The notes beneath the pieces were generated by a model. That model searched no databases. It had not been told where the DNA came from and saw only the letters and a list, made by a program, of their open reading frames with translations. Below are positions 48,788 to 58,078 of a DNA stretch of 64,000 bases, in pieces (the first letter of the stretch is position 1; each line of letters begins with the position of its first letter). The DNA is from UTCFX2 sp963726375 (lineage in GTDB: Bacteria; Chloroflexota; Anaerolineae; Anaerolineales; UBA4823). A program made the translations under genes and the position numbers. The stretch spans positions 248,001-312,000 of the forward strand of contig CAVSCE010000009.1 in assembly GCA_963726375.1 (NCBI GenBank). Direction: 5' to 3'.

Positions 48788-49555
48788 ATGTCCGATCCAG
48801 AACCTATCATCCACGTCCGTGATCTTGATTTCTATTACGGAACCAGCCTCGCATTGTCAAAAATTAACCTGGAGATTCAAGCACACCTGGTTACAGCGCT
48901 GATTGGACCATCTGGTTGTGGAAAGTCCACTTTTCTGCGCTGTCTGAACCGGATGAATGACACAATCCCAAACACCCGGGTTGAAGGTGAGATCGTATAT
49001 TCCGGAGAAAATATCTATTCGGAAGGATTCGACCTCACAGATCTCCGCCGCAGGATGGGGATGGTTTTCCAGAAACCCAATCCGTTTCCAAAAAGCGTAT
49101 TTGAGAACGTTGCTTTCGGCGTTCAGATGCTCAGGCTTGCTGAGAATCGGGATGAAGTTGAAAGCATCGTTGAGCAAAGCCTTGAGCAGGTCGGCTTGTG
49201 GCAGGAGTTGAAGGATAACCTGAAGGATGAAGCATTAAGCCTGTCGCTCGGGCAGCAGCAGCGCCTATGCCTGGCGCGTGTGCTGGCTGTTCAACCAGAA
49301 GTGATCCTGATGGACGAGCCGGCTTCTGCCCTGGACCCGATCGCAACCGCTCATCTCGAAGCGCTCATCGACGGTTTAAAAGAACGCTACACGATCGTTA
49401 TTGTGACCCACAACATGCAGCAGGCAGCTCGCATTTCCGATTTTACAGGATTTTTCTGGCTTGGAGACCTGATCGAATTTAATCCAACCACGAAGCTGTT
49501 CATCAACCCAGATCAGGAGCTAACCGAGACGTATATCACTGGTCGAATGGGCTGA
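48788..49555 (+). CDS. pstB: PstB3, orphan phosphate-type ATPase with altered signature
   Basis: 255 residues on the opposite strand from the rest, divergent from pstS2 (86 bases apart). PstB-like: GPSGCGKSTFLRCLNRMND, GMVFQKPNPFPKSVFENVAFG, VILMDEPASALDP, IVIVTHNMQQAARISDFTGFF, ETYITGRMG. The ABC signature LSGGQQQ is LSLGQQQ, with a conserved Gly replaced by Leu, which could slow ATP hydrolysis. No permease accompanies it. It may swap into either Pst complex or be a regulatory paralogue. Confidence 0.88.
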   Translation: MSDPEPIIHVRDLDFYYGTSLALSKINLEIQAHLVTALIGPSGCGKSTFLRCLNRMNDTIPNTRVEGEIVYSGENIYSEGFDLTDLRRRMGMVFQKPNPFPKSVFENVAFGVQMLRLAENRDEVESIVEQSLEQVGLWQELKDNLKDEALSLSLGQQQRLCLARVLAVQPEVILMDEPASALDPIATAHLEALIDGLKERYTIVIVTHNMQQAARISDFTGFFWLGDLIEFNPTTKLFINPDQELTETYITGRMG

Positions 49556-49581
49556 TCAATCGTATTGGACTCATGACCATT

Positions 49582-49827
49582 TTATTTTTGAAATGCCGCA
49601 GCGAGTTCTTGATCGCTTGGCTCGACTAAGATTCTTCCATCAGGAAAAACGATTGTCGGGACGCTTCGGAAACCCCGATTGGTCTGTTTGACGAGCTGCT
49701 CACCTTCCTTATCATGGTCAATATCAATCCAACGATAAGGTATCGAGTGTTTGTCCAGGAACATGCGAGCCCGGCGACAATCAAAGCACCAACTCGTCGC
49801 ATAGACGAGTATGATCTGATCAATCAT
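49582..49827 (-). CDS. Glutaredoxin-like protein (CFDC)
   Basis: 81 residues with a thioredoxin fold: IILVYATSWCFDCRRARMFLDKHSIPYRWIDID contains the redox Cys-x2-Cys (CFDC), and GFRSVPTIVFPDG the cis-Pro after Val. Length and layout fit the NrdH/mycoredoxin-like glutaredoxin group, which reduces disulfides using mycothiol, glutathione or thioredoxin reductase. Convergent with pstB3 and divergent from ligA. Confidence 0.85.
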   Translation of the reverse strand: MIDQIILVYATSWCFDCRRARMFLDKHSIPYRWIDIDHDKEGEQLVKQTNRGFRSVPTIVFPDGRILVEPSDQELAAAFQK

Positions 49828-49925
49828 TAATCACTCCTGCTTTGCAGATTTCTTGCTCATTATAGCCGGAACGAAAGCTGTGAGAGCATCGTTTTCGAGT
49901 AAATAATCGGATTGCGAGATGAGAA

Positions 49926-51962
49926 ATGGCCGAACTTGAGGAAAAAAATATGGAACGCGAACGTCTGGAAGAACTGCGCCACCAGATCCATTTCCATAAC
50001 TACCGCTATCATGTGCTGGACGATCCGCTGATCAGCGATTATGAATTTGACCAGCTGCTGGTCACGCTGCGTCAAGCAGAGCTTGAACACCCGGAATGGG
50101 TGACTGCTGATTCGCCCACCCAACGGGCAGGAGGTTTGCCCGCTCCTCGATTTTCCAAGGTCCGTCATCCTGCGCCAATCCTTTCACTTGCTAATGCCTT
50201 CTCGGCGGATGATGTGCGGGAATGGTACGAGCGGATCCTTAAGATCGATGGGCGTGTTGATGCAAGCGAATTTGTCGTAGAGCCTAAGATTGATGGTTTG
50301 ACAGTTGTGCTGCATTATCGAGATGGAATTTTTGTTCAGGGGGCGACGCGCGGTGACGGCGAAGTGGGGGAAGATGTCACATCCAACCTGCGAACGATCC
50401 GTTCAATTCCCTTGCGTATCCCAGTCGACCCGAACGGACCGAAAGCACCGCCTGACCTGTACGTTCGAGGAGAGGTCTTCATGAATGTGAAGGATTTCGA
50501 TGCGCTCAATCGAAAGTTGGAAGCAGCGGGTGAGAAAACGTATCTTAATCCTCGCAACACTGCCGCAGGCTCTCTCCGCCAGCTTGATCCGGTGCTTACC
50601 GCACAGAGGCCGCTCAACCTGCTGGCTTATGCGATCGTCTCCTCAGACGGCTCCCTTCCTGGTACCCAATCTGAACTGTTGGAATCTCTTCAAAAACTGG
50701 GATTTCCAGTCGCAGCTGGGATCACCATCCAACCTGGTCTGGCGCAGGCAATTCAGGAGTGCGAGAGCTGGGCAAGTCGCCGGTTCGAGCTTCCCTACGA
50801 AGTGGACGGAATGGTGATAAAGCTGAATGATCTGGTGCTCGCCGGTTCGCTCGGATATGTCGGAAAAGATCCGCGCGGCGCGATTGCCTTCAAATTCCCG
50901 GCCCAGGAAGTGACAACGACGCTGCAGGATATCGGCGTCAACGTTGGTCGTACCGGCGTGCTGACTCCTTATGCGATGCTCGAGCCGGTCGATATTGGCG
51001 GTGTGATCGTCAAGCAGGCAACCCTGCACAATTTTGACTATATCTCCGAAAAAGACATCCGGGTAGGTGACCGGGTGCGGGTCAAGCGCGCCGGAGAGGT
51101 GATCCCTTATGTTATCGGTCCGGTGATAGAGATGCGCACTGGGAGCGAGCCGGTGTTCCTACCTCCGGAACGCTGTCCGACCTGCGGGGAGCCGGTCGAA
51201 AACCTGCCCGGAGAAGTAGCCTGGTACTGCGTGAACGCTTCATGCCCAGCTCAACGTATCCGCAACCTCGAGCATTTTGTCTCGCGCGGCGCAATGGACA
51301 TCGTTGGACTCGGGATTAAAATCGTTGAACAGCTGGTTGGAGGCGGGCTGGTCTGTGATGTTGCCGACCTTTACACGCTCCGCAGGGAAGATCTCCTTCA
51401 GCTGGAAGGATTTGCTGAGAAGAAAGCGGACAACCTGCTTGATTCAATCGCTGCATCGCGAACCCAAAGCCTGGCACGCTTAATTATTGCTTTGGGTATC
51501 CGCGGCGTCGGAGAGGTGGTCGCCAATGACCTGGGCGCTCGTTATGCGGACTTGGATGCGCTTGGAAGGGCAGGTTCAGACGAGCTGCAGACAATCGAAG
51601 GAATTGGCCCTAACATTGCTCAAGCTGTTGTGGATTGGTTTTCCCGACCGGCAAACCGCGAAGTGATCAAAAAGCTTCACCTTGCTGGAGTTTGGCCGCT
51701 TCGAGAGGAGAATTCCTTGATGGAAACGCCGCAGCCTTTCATCGGGTTGAGTTTCGTGGTCACAGGTACGCTCCCCACGCTATCTCGAGAGGGGGTAAAG
51801 GAATATATCCAGATTCGTGGTGGAAAGGCAGTCGATTCGGTCAGCAAAAAGACCAGCTATCTCGTGAATGGAGAATCACCCGGCTCGAAACTAAAAAAGG
51901 CTCAAGAGCTGGGAGTCCCAATCCTGGACGAAGCAGGACTGCGCAAGCTCGCCGGGGAATAA
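49926..51962 (+). CDS. ligA: NAD-dependent DNA ligase
   Basis: 678 residues. ATG 49950 (after TTGAGGAAAAAAAT) is an alternative, better-spaced start. Ia domain HQIHFHNYRYHVLDDPLISDYEFD. Adenylation domain with EPKIDGLTVVLHY (AMP-accepting Lys), GATRGDGEVGEDVT, NPRNTAAGSLRQLD and KFPAQEVTTTL. OB domain. Zinc finger CPTCGEPVEN ... YCVNASCPAQ (four Cys). Helix-hairpin-helix array (IIALGIRGVGEVVANDL, IEGIGPNIAQAVVDWF). C-terminal BRCT (FVVTGTLPTLSREGVKEYI). It seals nicks in replication and repair. Clean single frame. Confidence 0.97.
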   Translation: MAELEEKNMERERLEELRHQIHFHNYRYHVLDDPLISDYEFDQLLVTLRQAELEHPEWVTADSPTQRAGGLPAPRFSKVRHPAPILSLANAFSADDVREWYERILKIDGRVDASEFVVEPKIDGLTVVLHYRDGIFVQGATRGDGEVGEDVTSNLRTIRSIPLRIPVDPNGPKAPPDLYVRGEVFMNVKDFDALNRKLEAAGEKTYLNPRNTAAGSLRQLDPVLTAQRPLNLLAYAIVSSDGSLPGTQSELLESLQKLGFPVAAGITIQPGLAQAIQECESWASRRFELPYEVDGMVIKLNDLVLAGSLGYVGKDPRGAIAFKFPAQEVTTTLQDIGVNVGRTGVLTPYAMLEPVDIGGVIVKQATLHNFDYISEKDIRVGDRVRVKRAGEVIPYVIGPVIEMRTGSEPVFLPPERCPTCGEPVENLPGEVAWYCVNASCPAQRIRNLEHFVSRGAMDIVGLGIKIVEQLVGGGLVCDVADLYTLRREDLLQLEGFAEKKADNLLDSIAASRTQSLARLIIALGIRGVGEVVANDLGARYADLDALGRAGSDELQTIEGIGPNIAQAVVDWFSRPANREVIKKLHLAGVWPLREENSLMETPQPFIGLSFVVTGTLPTLSREGVKEYIQIRGGKAVDSVSKKTSYLVNGESPGSKLKKAQELGVPILDEAGLRKLAGE

Positions 51963-51974
51963 ATTATGGACGCC

Positions 51975-52009
51975 AAACGACCAGGGCGTTCGAATTCCCT
52001 GGTCGTTTT
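51975..52009. terminator. Intrinsic terminator after ligA
   Basis: AAACGACCAGGG (51975-51986) pairs with CCCTGGTCGTTT (51997-52008) with a 10-base loop, followed by TTCTTCC. It sits between convergent ligA and the iron-sulfur subunit gene, 13 bases after the ligA stop, and can serve both directions. Confidence 0.88.
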
Positions 52010-52029
52010 CTTCCTGATTCAACTGCATT

Positions 52030-52845
52030 TCACTGCCTGGAAACGGGGATGTCACCCAGGTTTACGTCTTGAAGCGTCGTGATCGTTCCAACGGTTTTCT
52101 GGGGGTATCCGTCCTTCTGTATAAGCAGAGTGAAACTGCCTTCTTCCAGGTCGTTGAACCAGAAATCACCGAAGCTGTCGGTTTTGACAGCCGTCGTTTT
52201 GCCTGATCCCTGATTTGTAAGTGTCAGCTCGGCGCCGATCAAGACTTCTTCCTCATCTGGATCATAGACCGTCCCAGCGATAAACCGTTTTGGCAGATTG
52301 AGATAATAAACTTGCGGCGAGCATTCAAGCTCGGGGCGGAGGACCTCCGCTTTGGGAAGCATCTCGGAAAACTCTTCTGCCTCCCCAAATCGTATCGCCC
52401 CGGTAGGGCAGGCGTCCGCGCACCTGGGCTCTTTCCAACCCTGGTCGAGAAGGTGGGCACACCCGGTACACTTCTGGGCCAGCTTGAGCTCCTGGTTGAA
52501 ATAGATTGCTTCATATGGACATGCTTTCACGCAGTCTCCGCAGCCGTCGCATTTCTGCGGGTCGATTATGACCAGGCCGTCCTCCCTGCGGTAAATCGCA
52601 TCTACACTGCAGGCGGGAATACATGGGGCTTTTGCGCAGTGCATGCAGGGGGTTGGGAGGTAGGAAATTTTTACTTTGGGGACTGTTCCCCGGACGAATT
52701 CCTTCTGCTTCATCCAGAACTGGCCGGTGTCTGGCTGGGAGCGTGCGTACGGCAACCAATCGTTATCCACATGCTCGTCCTTGCATGCAATTTGGCAGTT
52801 GTAGCAGCCGTTGCAGATCGAAAGGTCAATCAAGAAGGCTTTCAC
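52030..52845 (-). CDS. Iron-sulfur subunit, transhydroxylase-like molybdoenzyme
   Basis: 271 residues. Sixteen Cys in four ferredoxin motifs: CNGCYNCQIAC (res 11-21), CMHCAKAPCIPAC, CDGCGDCVKAC, and CTGC...RCADAC, enough for four [4Fe-4S] clusters. The last ~75 residues (IAGTVYDPDEEEVLIGAELTL ... FNDLEEGSFTLLIQKDGY) form a Cna-B/transthyretin-like domain. That extra domain is typical of the small subunit of pyrogallol-phloroglucinol transhydroxylase, although as I recall the Pelobacter subunit has lost one cluster. It transfers electrons to the molybdenum subunit, whose stop it overlaps (ATGA). Cytoplasmic; no signal peptide. Confidence 0.85.
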   Translation of the reverse strand: MKAFLIDLSICNGCYNCQIACKDEHVDNDWLPYARSQPDTGQFWMKQKEFVRGTVPKVKISYLPTPCMHCAKAPCIPACSVDAIYRREDGLVIIDPQKCDGCGDCVKACPYEAIYFNQELKLAQKCTGCAHLLDQGWKEPRCADACPTGAIRFGEAEEFSEMLPKAEVLRPELECSPQVYYLNLPKRFIAGTVYDPDEEEVLIGAELTLTNQGSGKTTAVKTDSFGDFWFNDLEEGSFTLLIQKDGYPQKTVGTITTLQDVNLGDIPVSRQ

Positions 52846-55433
52846 TTTGCACCTCCTTCAATCCATCCACCGAAAAGCGGACCTGACGCCGGGTCATATT
52901 CCCGATTGAACTCCTCTGGATACTGTTTCATCAGCTCGAAGATGTCTACTTTTTCGATATTGACCAGAAAACCGCTGGTCGCCATGCCGGTTGCGTTTTT
53001 CGAAACCGTGCTGCTTGGACAGATCAAATTGTTTGCTCCGCCGCGGTCGAGCTCCCCTGGGACGATATGGTCGCAGCGGGCGCCATGGTCCTGGTAGACC
53101 ACACCCGGCATTACCCGCTCGGTGACCAGCGCTCCGCCTAACACAGCGCCTCTTTCGTTGAATATTTTGATAACGTCGCCGTCTTTGATGTCCCGCTTCT
53201 CGGCTTCGCTGGGATGCAGCCAGACCGGCTCGTACATATACCCGTCCGGTCCTTTCACCTTGCAAGTCGGAATTTCTCTCGTCCAGGTGACGTCATCGTG
53301 CTGGGCATGCATCCTCCAGCGGGGGTGGTTTGAAAGCATCAGCAGGGGATATTTCTTTGCCCGATCGGTTTCGAGCGTCTCCTGGTGCGAGATGCCAGAG
53401 GGTATCCAGTGCGGGACCGGAGGCCGTTCCTCGTCGTCAGGGAAGTAATGCGCCAGGTTTTGAGAGAAAAATTCAATTTTCCCGGAAGGCGTCTTCAGCG
53501 GATACTCTTCTGGATAGTAATAAAACCATCTCAGTGGGGGGGCATACTCCGCCCATTCCGGGTCGGTCGGGATGACAAAGTAACCTTTTTCCTTGAAGTC
53601 CTCCCAGCTGATTAAATCCTGACAGCCTGAGGTCTCAAATCCATACCTGATCCACTCCTGGACCGTCCGACCGCCGGTGTACTGGTCGTACAGGCCCAGC
53701 TTTTTAGCAACCTCTCCAACTGCTTCATAATCACTCATCGCTTCACCGAGCGGTTCGATGCATTTTCCTTCGTAGTAAATGCTGTAAAATTCTCCGCCGA
53801 GGATATCTACTCCGATATCCTCTTCTTCCAGTTTGGAGGTGATCGGCAGGATGATATCCGCAAACATGCACTCGTTTTCCATCCAGGGATGCTGGACAAC
53901 GATGCATTCGATCTTATCGCTCTGATAGGCTTCCAGGATCTTATTCCCATTATTCCAGCAGGTGTCCCAGCAGGGTGTGTCAGACCAGATCATATGGACT
54001 TCCGAGCAGCCTTCGATCGGGTAATGGTATTTGATAAACTGGTCTTCGACTGGCATCATGCAAATCCCGACGCTGTACCAGCTCACCGGTGGATTCAGGA
54101 TCGCTTCCGGGATCAGCGTCTTGATGATGTTCTGCTTCGGCAAGGGGTCGCGCAGGTAATTATGGCCGTGCTCAGCCTCGAATAGGTCTGGATAGCGGCT
54201 GGGTCGCGGGCAGATCGCCCCGTCGATCCCAAAGTAGCTCTGGACATTCAGCTGCTGTACACCTTCTTTCCCGATCCCCTGCATCGCAAGAAGCAGCACT
54301 TCGAGCCTGGCTGGCTCGGTTGAATACGGCCCGCGGAACATCGCGCCGCCGCACCAGTGGGCAATCGAGGTCGCCCGGGCGTGCCACTCCCTGGCGAGCG
54401 CCTTGATCGTCCATGGCGGGACGCCGGTTTTTTCCGAAGCCCAGCGAGGAGTTTTGGGGACTCCGTCTTCTTTTCCAAGGACATATTCTTCGAATTTTTC
54501 ATAACCGAATGTGTGAGTGCTTACGTATTCTTGATCGTAAAGGCCCTCGGTCATCCAGACGTAGGCAATCGCGAGCTGCAATGCTGGATCGGTGTTTGGT
54601 TTAATGGGGATCCATTTGTCGGCATGGATTCCGGCTGCATAATTTACGTCCGGGCAGATATAGATGGATTTGATCCCCAGTTCTGTAATGAAATAGCACC
54701 ACCTGCTGAGAGACTGGTCGCCGAAACCCCAGTTGGTTGTTTCGAAATCGCAGCCCCAAAAAAGCACCATTTCGGAGTTCTGGAACACGTCGAGCGGGGC
54801 GTTCGTTTGCGGCATCGACATCCCTACGGGCTCCATCCCCCAGGTATGCTTGGCGCCCCACCACCAGCCTTCCCAGCTGTCTGGGTTGCGGACCTGCATG
54901 GTGTAGCCGCCCATCAGCGTAAGCAGGTTGGTATTGCACCCGTGCGCCCCATTGACGACTTTGTAGGTTCCATGACCATCCGCCTGGCAAAGGATGGCAT
55001 ATGGTCCATACTTCTGATGAACGCGCCGGATTTCTGCTGCGATCAAGTCCGTTGCTTCATCCCAGGAGATGCGCACGAATTTACTCTTGCCGCGGTTCTC
55101 GGGATGCCGTTCGCCGTTTGGATCCCAGTCGACCCTTTTTAGCGGATACTTGATTCGATTCGGTGAAAAGACGCGTTTCTTATAATTCAGGCTGATCGGC
55201 GGCAGCAAAGATTTGAGTTTCGGCTTAAAGACCTTCCCGCGCGCCTTGATCTCCCAGGGGTTGAAATCCTTTGGATCATATTTTGAATCAAAATGGACTG
55301 GTCTGATCCGGATGACCTTCCCGTCTTTTACATCGACGGCCGATATGTTTCCCCCAAGAAATACTGAACAAAAGCTTATCCCTTTATAAAAAGTTTTTAC
55401 CCCGTTCGAACTGCTTTCATCATGATCGTCCAT
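52842..55433 (-). CDS. Molybdopterin large subunit, pyrogallol transhydroxylase-like
   Basis: 863 residues, matching the ~875 of the Pelobacter acidigallici enzyme. There is no N-terminal iron-sulfur motif and no Tat signal, as in that enzyme. RISWDEATDLIAAEI, HPENRGKSKFVRISW, then VRNPDSWEGWWWGAKHTWGM, which aligns with the NPDSWEG segment carrying the Mo-ligating Ser and the catalytic Asp. CIEPLGEAMSDYE, YPLKTPSGKIEFF, YPLLMLSNHPRWRMH and RDIKDGDVIKIFNERGAVL are DMSO-reductase-family pterin regions. Likely reaction: hydroxyl transfer or hydroxylation on a polyphenol (pyrogallol to phloroglucinol, or resorcinol hydroxylation). Exact substrate unproven. Divergent from an amidohydrolase gene. 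Confidence 0.85.
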   Translation of the reverse strand: MDDHDESSSNGVKTFYKGISFCSVFLGGNISAVDVKDGKVIRIRPVHFDSKYDPKDFNPWEIKARGKVFKPKLKSLLPPISLNYKKRVFSPNRIKYPLKRVDWDPNGERHPENRGKSKFVRISWDEATDLIAAEIRRVHQKYGPYAILCQADGHGTYKVVNGAHGCNTNLLTLMGGYTMQVRNPDSWEGWWWGAKHTWGMEPVGMSMPQTNAPLDVFQNSEMVLFWGCDFETTNWGFGDQSLSRWCYFITELGIKSIYICPDVNYAAGIHADKWIPIKPNTDPALQLAIAYVWMTEGLYDQEYVSTHTFGYEKFEEYVLGKEDGVPKTPRWASEKTGVPPWTIKALAREWHARATSIAHWCGGAMFRGPYSTEPARLEVLLLAMQGIGKEGVQQLNVQSYFGIDGAICPRPSRYPDLFEAEHGHNYLRDPLPKQNIIKTLIPEAILNPPVSWYSVGICMMPVEDQFIKYHYPIEGCSEVHMIWSDTPCWDTCWNNGNKILEAYQSDKIECIVVQHPWMENECMFADIILPITSKLEEEDIGVDILGGEFYSIYYEGKCIEPLGEAMSDYEAVGEVAKKLGLYDQYTGGRTVQEWIRYGFETSGCQDLISWEDFKEKGYFVIPTDPEWAEYAPPLRWFYYYPEEYPLKTPSGKIEFFSQNLAHYFPDDEERPPVPHWIPSGISHQETLETDRAKKYPLLMLSNHPRWRMHAQHDDVTWTREIPTCKVKGPDGYMYEPVWLHPSEAEKRDIKDGDVIKIFNERGAVLGGALVTERVMPGVVYQDHGARCDHIVPGELDRGGANNLICPSSTVSKNATGMATSGFLVNIEKVDIFELMKQYPEEFNREYDPASGPLFGGWIEGGAK

Positions 55434-55553
55434 TTTTACCTGTCCTTGTCGTTTATCCGAAGAAATGCTTGATCAGAGCTGCAGCATACATTATTGGAAA
55501 TATGATGAATGTCATATTACATTTGTCACTTGAATTTACTTAATTATAATCGT

Positions 55554-55576
55554 ATATTTTGTCTATAGCAAAATAT
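55554..55576. promoter_or_regulatory. Inverted repeat in divergent promoter region
   Basis: ATATTTTG (55554-55561) and CAAAATAT (55569-55576) form a perfect 8-7-8 dyad in the 187-base AT-rich gap between the molybdoenzyme and amidohydrolase genes. The location suits a shared operator for both directions. No regulator gene is adjacent. Confidence 0.45.
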
Positions 55577-55620
55577 TCCCCGGTGAATTTTGATAATAAA
55601 GAAAATATCAGGAGGTACAT

Positions 55621-56877
55621 ATGCTCGACCGAAGGTACATTGGCAAAGTGGCGATTAAGAATGTCGGGAAAATGGTGTCAGGAGATTACTTTAAGGGCAT
55701 CATCGACGCAGACACAATTCTCGTCAAAGACGGGATTATCGATCAGATCGGCTGGGCTAAGGATATCGACACAAGCTCAGCCGATCATGTTATAGATGTC
55801 CAGGGGCAGGTGGTCTGCCCTGGATTTATGGACCTGCATGTTCATAATACTGTTGATGACTTCCAATCGATGGCGCAGGCGCTGAACTGGATGGAAAGCT
55901 ACCTCTGGTACGGCATCACCACTATCGTTTCAGAGGGGGAACAAGGCCCGGGTTTTCCGCGTTTCTTCAACGACCCGATCGGCACAAAGGCGACTGCAAT
56001 TGTAGCCAAGCACATCTTCGACAATTTTCGACCTGGTGGTTTTCAGAAATTCCATGGTGGTGCGCTTGTGCTGACTGCGGGATTGACCGAAGCAGATTTT
56101 GACGAGATGGCGAAGGCCGGTGTCTGGCTGATCGCCGAGATCGGCGGCGGCGGGCTTTATAAAGTCCCCGATGTTGCCCCGATGATCCAATGGGCCCGCA
56201 AGCACAACTTCAAAGTATCCGTTCATATCGGCCCTCAATCGATCCCCGGTTCCTCGCTGGTCGGCGCTGAGCTGTGCCTGGCGATCCAGCCGGATAAGCT
56301 TGCCCACTGCAACGGCGGGTCGACCGCTGCACCGTGGTCAGAGATCAAGGCCTGCATTGACGGAACAAAAGCCCACGTAGAGTTTATCTCCATGGGCAAC
56401 CAGAAGATGGCAGATCGCATATTTGCCTATCTGAAAGAACGAAACGAGCTTCACCGCGTAGTCTTCGGGTCTGATACTCCGACTGGGCAGGGTGTCATGC
56501 CGAACTGCATCCAGCGCATGGTGATGCGTGCTGCAGCCTTCAACGACATTCCGCCAGCCCAGGCTATTGCGATGGGAACTGGCAACTCAGCTGACTTGAT
56601 GGGCTTCAATCGCGGCAAAATTGAGGTCGGGCGTGAGGCGGATATCCTTGCGATCGATTCTGGCTACGACGCTGCCGGACAAGACGCTCTGGAAGCGATG
56701 GCGCTCGACGATACTTTTGGCGTTTCTATGGTGATGGTGGATGGTCAGGTTGTATCCGTAAAGGGTAGGGATGGTCGCCCGACCAAGCGCTGTATCCTCA
56801 TCGACGACAAGCCGACATACATCGATAACATCAACGAATACCTGTTCGGCCCATATTTCCCGGGATACTTGCATTAG
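55621..56877 (+). CDS. Amidohydrolase, enamidase-like
   Basis: 418 residues; a strong AGGAGGT precedes ATG 55621. VVCPGFMDLHVHN gives the first metal site (HxH), KFHGGALVLTAGL, FKVSVHIGPQS (His), LAHCNGGST (His) and VVFGSDTPTGQG (catalytic Asp) complete an amidohydrolase-superfamily set. The tail NSADLMGFNRGKIEVGREADILAID is typical of imidazolonepropionase/enamidase-like members. The closest named relative I recall is enamidase of nicotinate fermentation, which opens a cyclic enamide. Beside a transhydroxylase it could instead open a reduced phenolic ring or hydrolyse an amide conjugate; this is inference. Confidence 0.78.
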   Translation: MLDRRYIGKVAIKNVGKMVSGDYFKGIIDADTILVKDGIIDQIGWAKDIDTSSADHVIDVQGQVVCPGFMDLHVHNTVDDFQSMAQALNWMESYLWYGITTIVSEGEQGPGFPRFFNDPIGTKATAIVAKHIFDNFRPGGFQKFHGGALVLTAGLTEADFDEMAKAGVWLIAEIGGGGLYKVPDVAPMIQWARKHNFKVSVHIGPQSIPGSSLVGAELCLAIQPDKLAHCNGGSTAAPWSEIKACIDGTKAHVEFISMGNQKMADRIFAYLKERNELHRVVFGSDTPTGQGVMPNCIQRMVMRAAAFNDIPPAQAIAMGTGNSADLMGFNRGKIEVGREADILAIDSGYDAAGQDALEAMALDDTFGVSMVMVDGQVVSVKGRDGRPTKRCILIDDKPTYIDNINEYLFGPYFPGYLH

Positions 56878-56964
56878 CCATGTAGATTTCATCAAATTGA
56901 TCAAGAGACTTGAGTGCCGGCGAAGACTATTCTAAAGATTTATTATGTCGGATAAGGTTTGAAT

Positions 56965-57210
56965 ATGACAGAAAAAGCATTAGAAATCAACAACCTTACT
57001 GTGATATACGAGAAATCGTCAAAGCCGGCACTCCAGGATATTTCATTTGCTGTTTCTAAAGGCGAATTTGTGGGAGTGATGGGAGCAAAGCGTATAGTTG
57101 GAAGTCGCTTTTGCAATGGAAAATCATCTGTCTTACGTGATGAAATGGGAAGAAGGATTGATAAAGCAAAAGAACTTGTCAGATTGATTGGCTTTAAAAA
57201 AGGGAAATGA
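56965..57210 (+). pseudogene. Truncated ABC transporter ATPase remnant
   Basis: The start ALEINNLTVIYEKSSKPALQDISFAVSKGEFVGVMGA is a normal ABC ATPase beginning that breaks off just where Walker A should complete. The following ~40 residues (KRIVGSRFCNGKSSVLRDE ... LVRLIGFKKGK) do not resemble an ABC core. The central ~180 residues, including signature and Walker B, are missing, so I read this as a deletion remnant. Its stop overlaps the next start (ATGA). The region is visibly AT-richer than its surroundings. Confidence 0.6.
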
Positions 57211-58078
57211 TGACGACTATAAGTAGCTCTCAGGGAAATTTTGTTTTTGGAACCGGCCACCCAACAGCAATTGCTGCAATGTTGATTAACACACTAAAAG
57301 ATGAGGAATTAGCCATCGAACTCGCCCAAGGGAAGCTGGACCGGGTTAAGAAATTGGCTGAAAAACAGAAGGCTGAAGGTGTTGGTTTTCTTGATATTAT
57401 GATCGCCCATCAAGACGTAGATGAAAAAGAAATGCTGCCCAAGGTTTGCATTGCAGCTCATGATGCATCCGGCTTGCCAATCTCATTGGATTCGAATAAT
57501 TATGAAGCCTTGGTAAGAACATTAGATGCATTTCCTTACAAAGTCATGATAAATTCCTTTAACGGTGAAGATCAAAAAATTGAAAAGATCCTTCCACTGG
57601 CAAAAGAAAGCAAGTCCGCGGTTATTGGTTTATGCATGGATAGTTCGGGAATCCCTAACACTGTCGATGAGCGATTTGAAATTGCCAGAAAATTGTTCAG
57701 GAGCGCACAGAATTACGGTATTGAAAAGGATGATCTTGTCATCGATCCATTATGCCTGACTGCAGCGGTTTTTCCACCAGATGCGATGAGGGTGACTTTA
57801 AGCTGCTTTCCATGCTTAAAAATGAATTGGGAGTTACAACTTTCCTAGGTATAGATAATGCAGGTTTTGGGATGCCCCAGAAAGACTTGATCGACCTGGT
57901 TTACCTTATGGCTGCAATCCCAGCTGGTTTGGATGCTGCGCTTGTAGAACCACCTACCTGTTCAACAATCGGTAGAATAGGTGTTACTGCCCTGTTCGCA
58001 TCCGATTTCTTATCAGGCAATGATCTTTACGGTATGCGTTATTTATCCCATATTTCGCGCGCATGGACTTCATCATAA
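57207..58078 (+). CDS. Methyltetrahydrofolate:corrinoid methyltransferase-like protein (one frame change)
   Basis: About 290 residues. Pterin-binding TIM-barrel motifs: GVGFLDIMIAH, ISLDSNNYEALVRTL, KVMINSFNGED, AVIGLCMDSSGIPNTVDERFEIA, DLVIDPLCLTAA, then after a change near 57775 TTFLGIDNAGFGMPQKDLID and GLDAALVEPP. This is the AcsE/MtvC/MtgA type rather than dihydropteroate synthase. It moves the methyl group between tetrahydrofolate and a corrinoid protein, as in O-demethylation of methoxyaromatics or the Wood-Ljungdahl pathway. No corrinoid protein gene is adjacent. Base use is AT-richer than neighbours, compatible with transfer. Confidence 0.8.
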
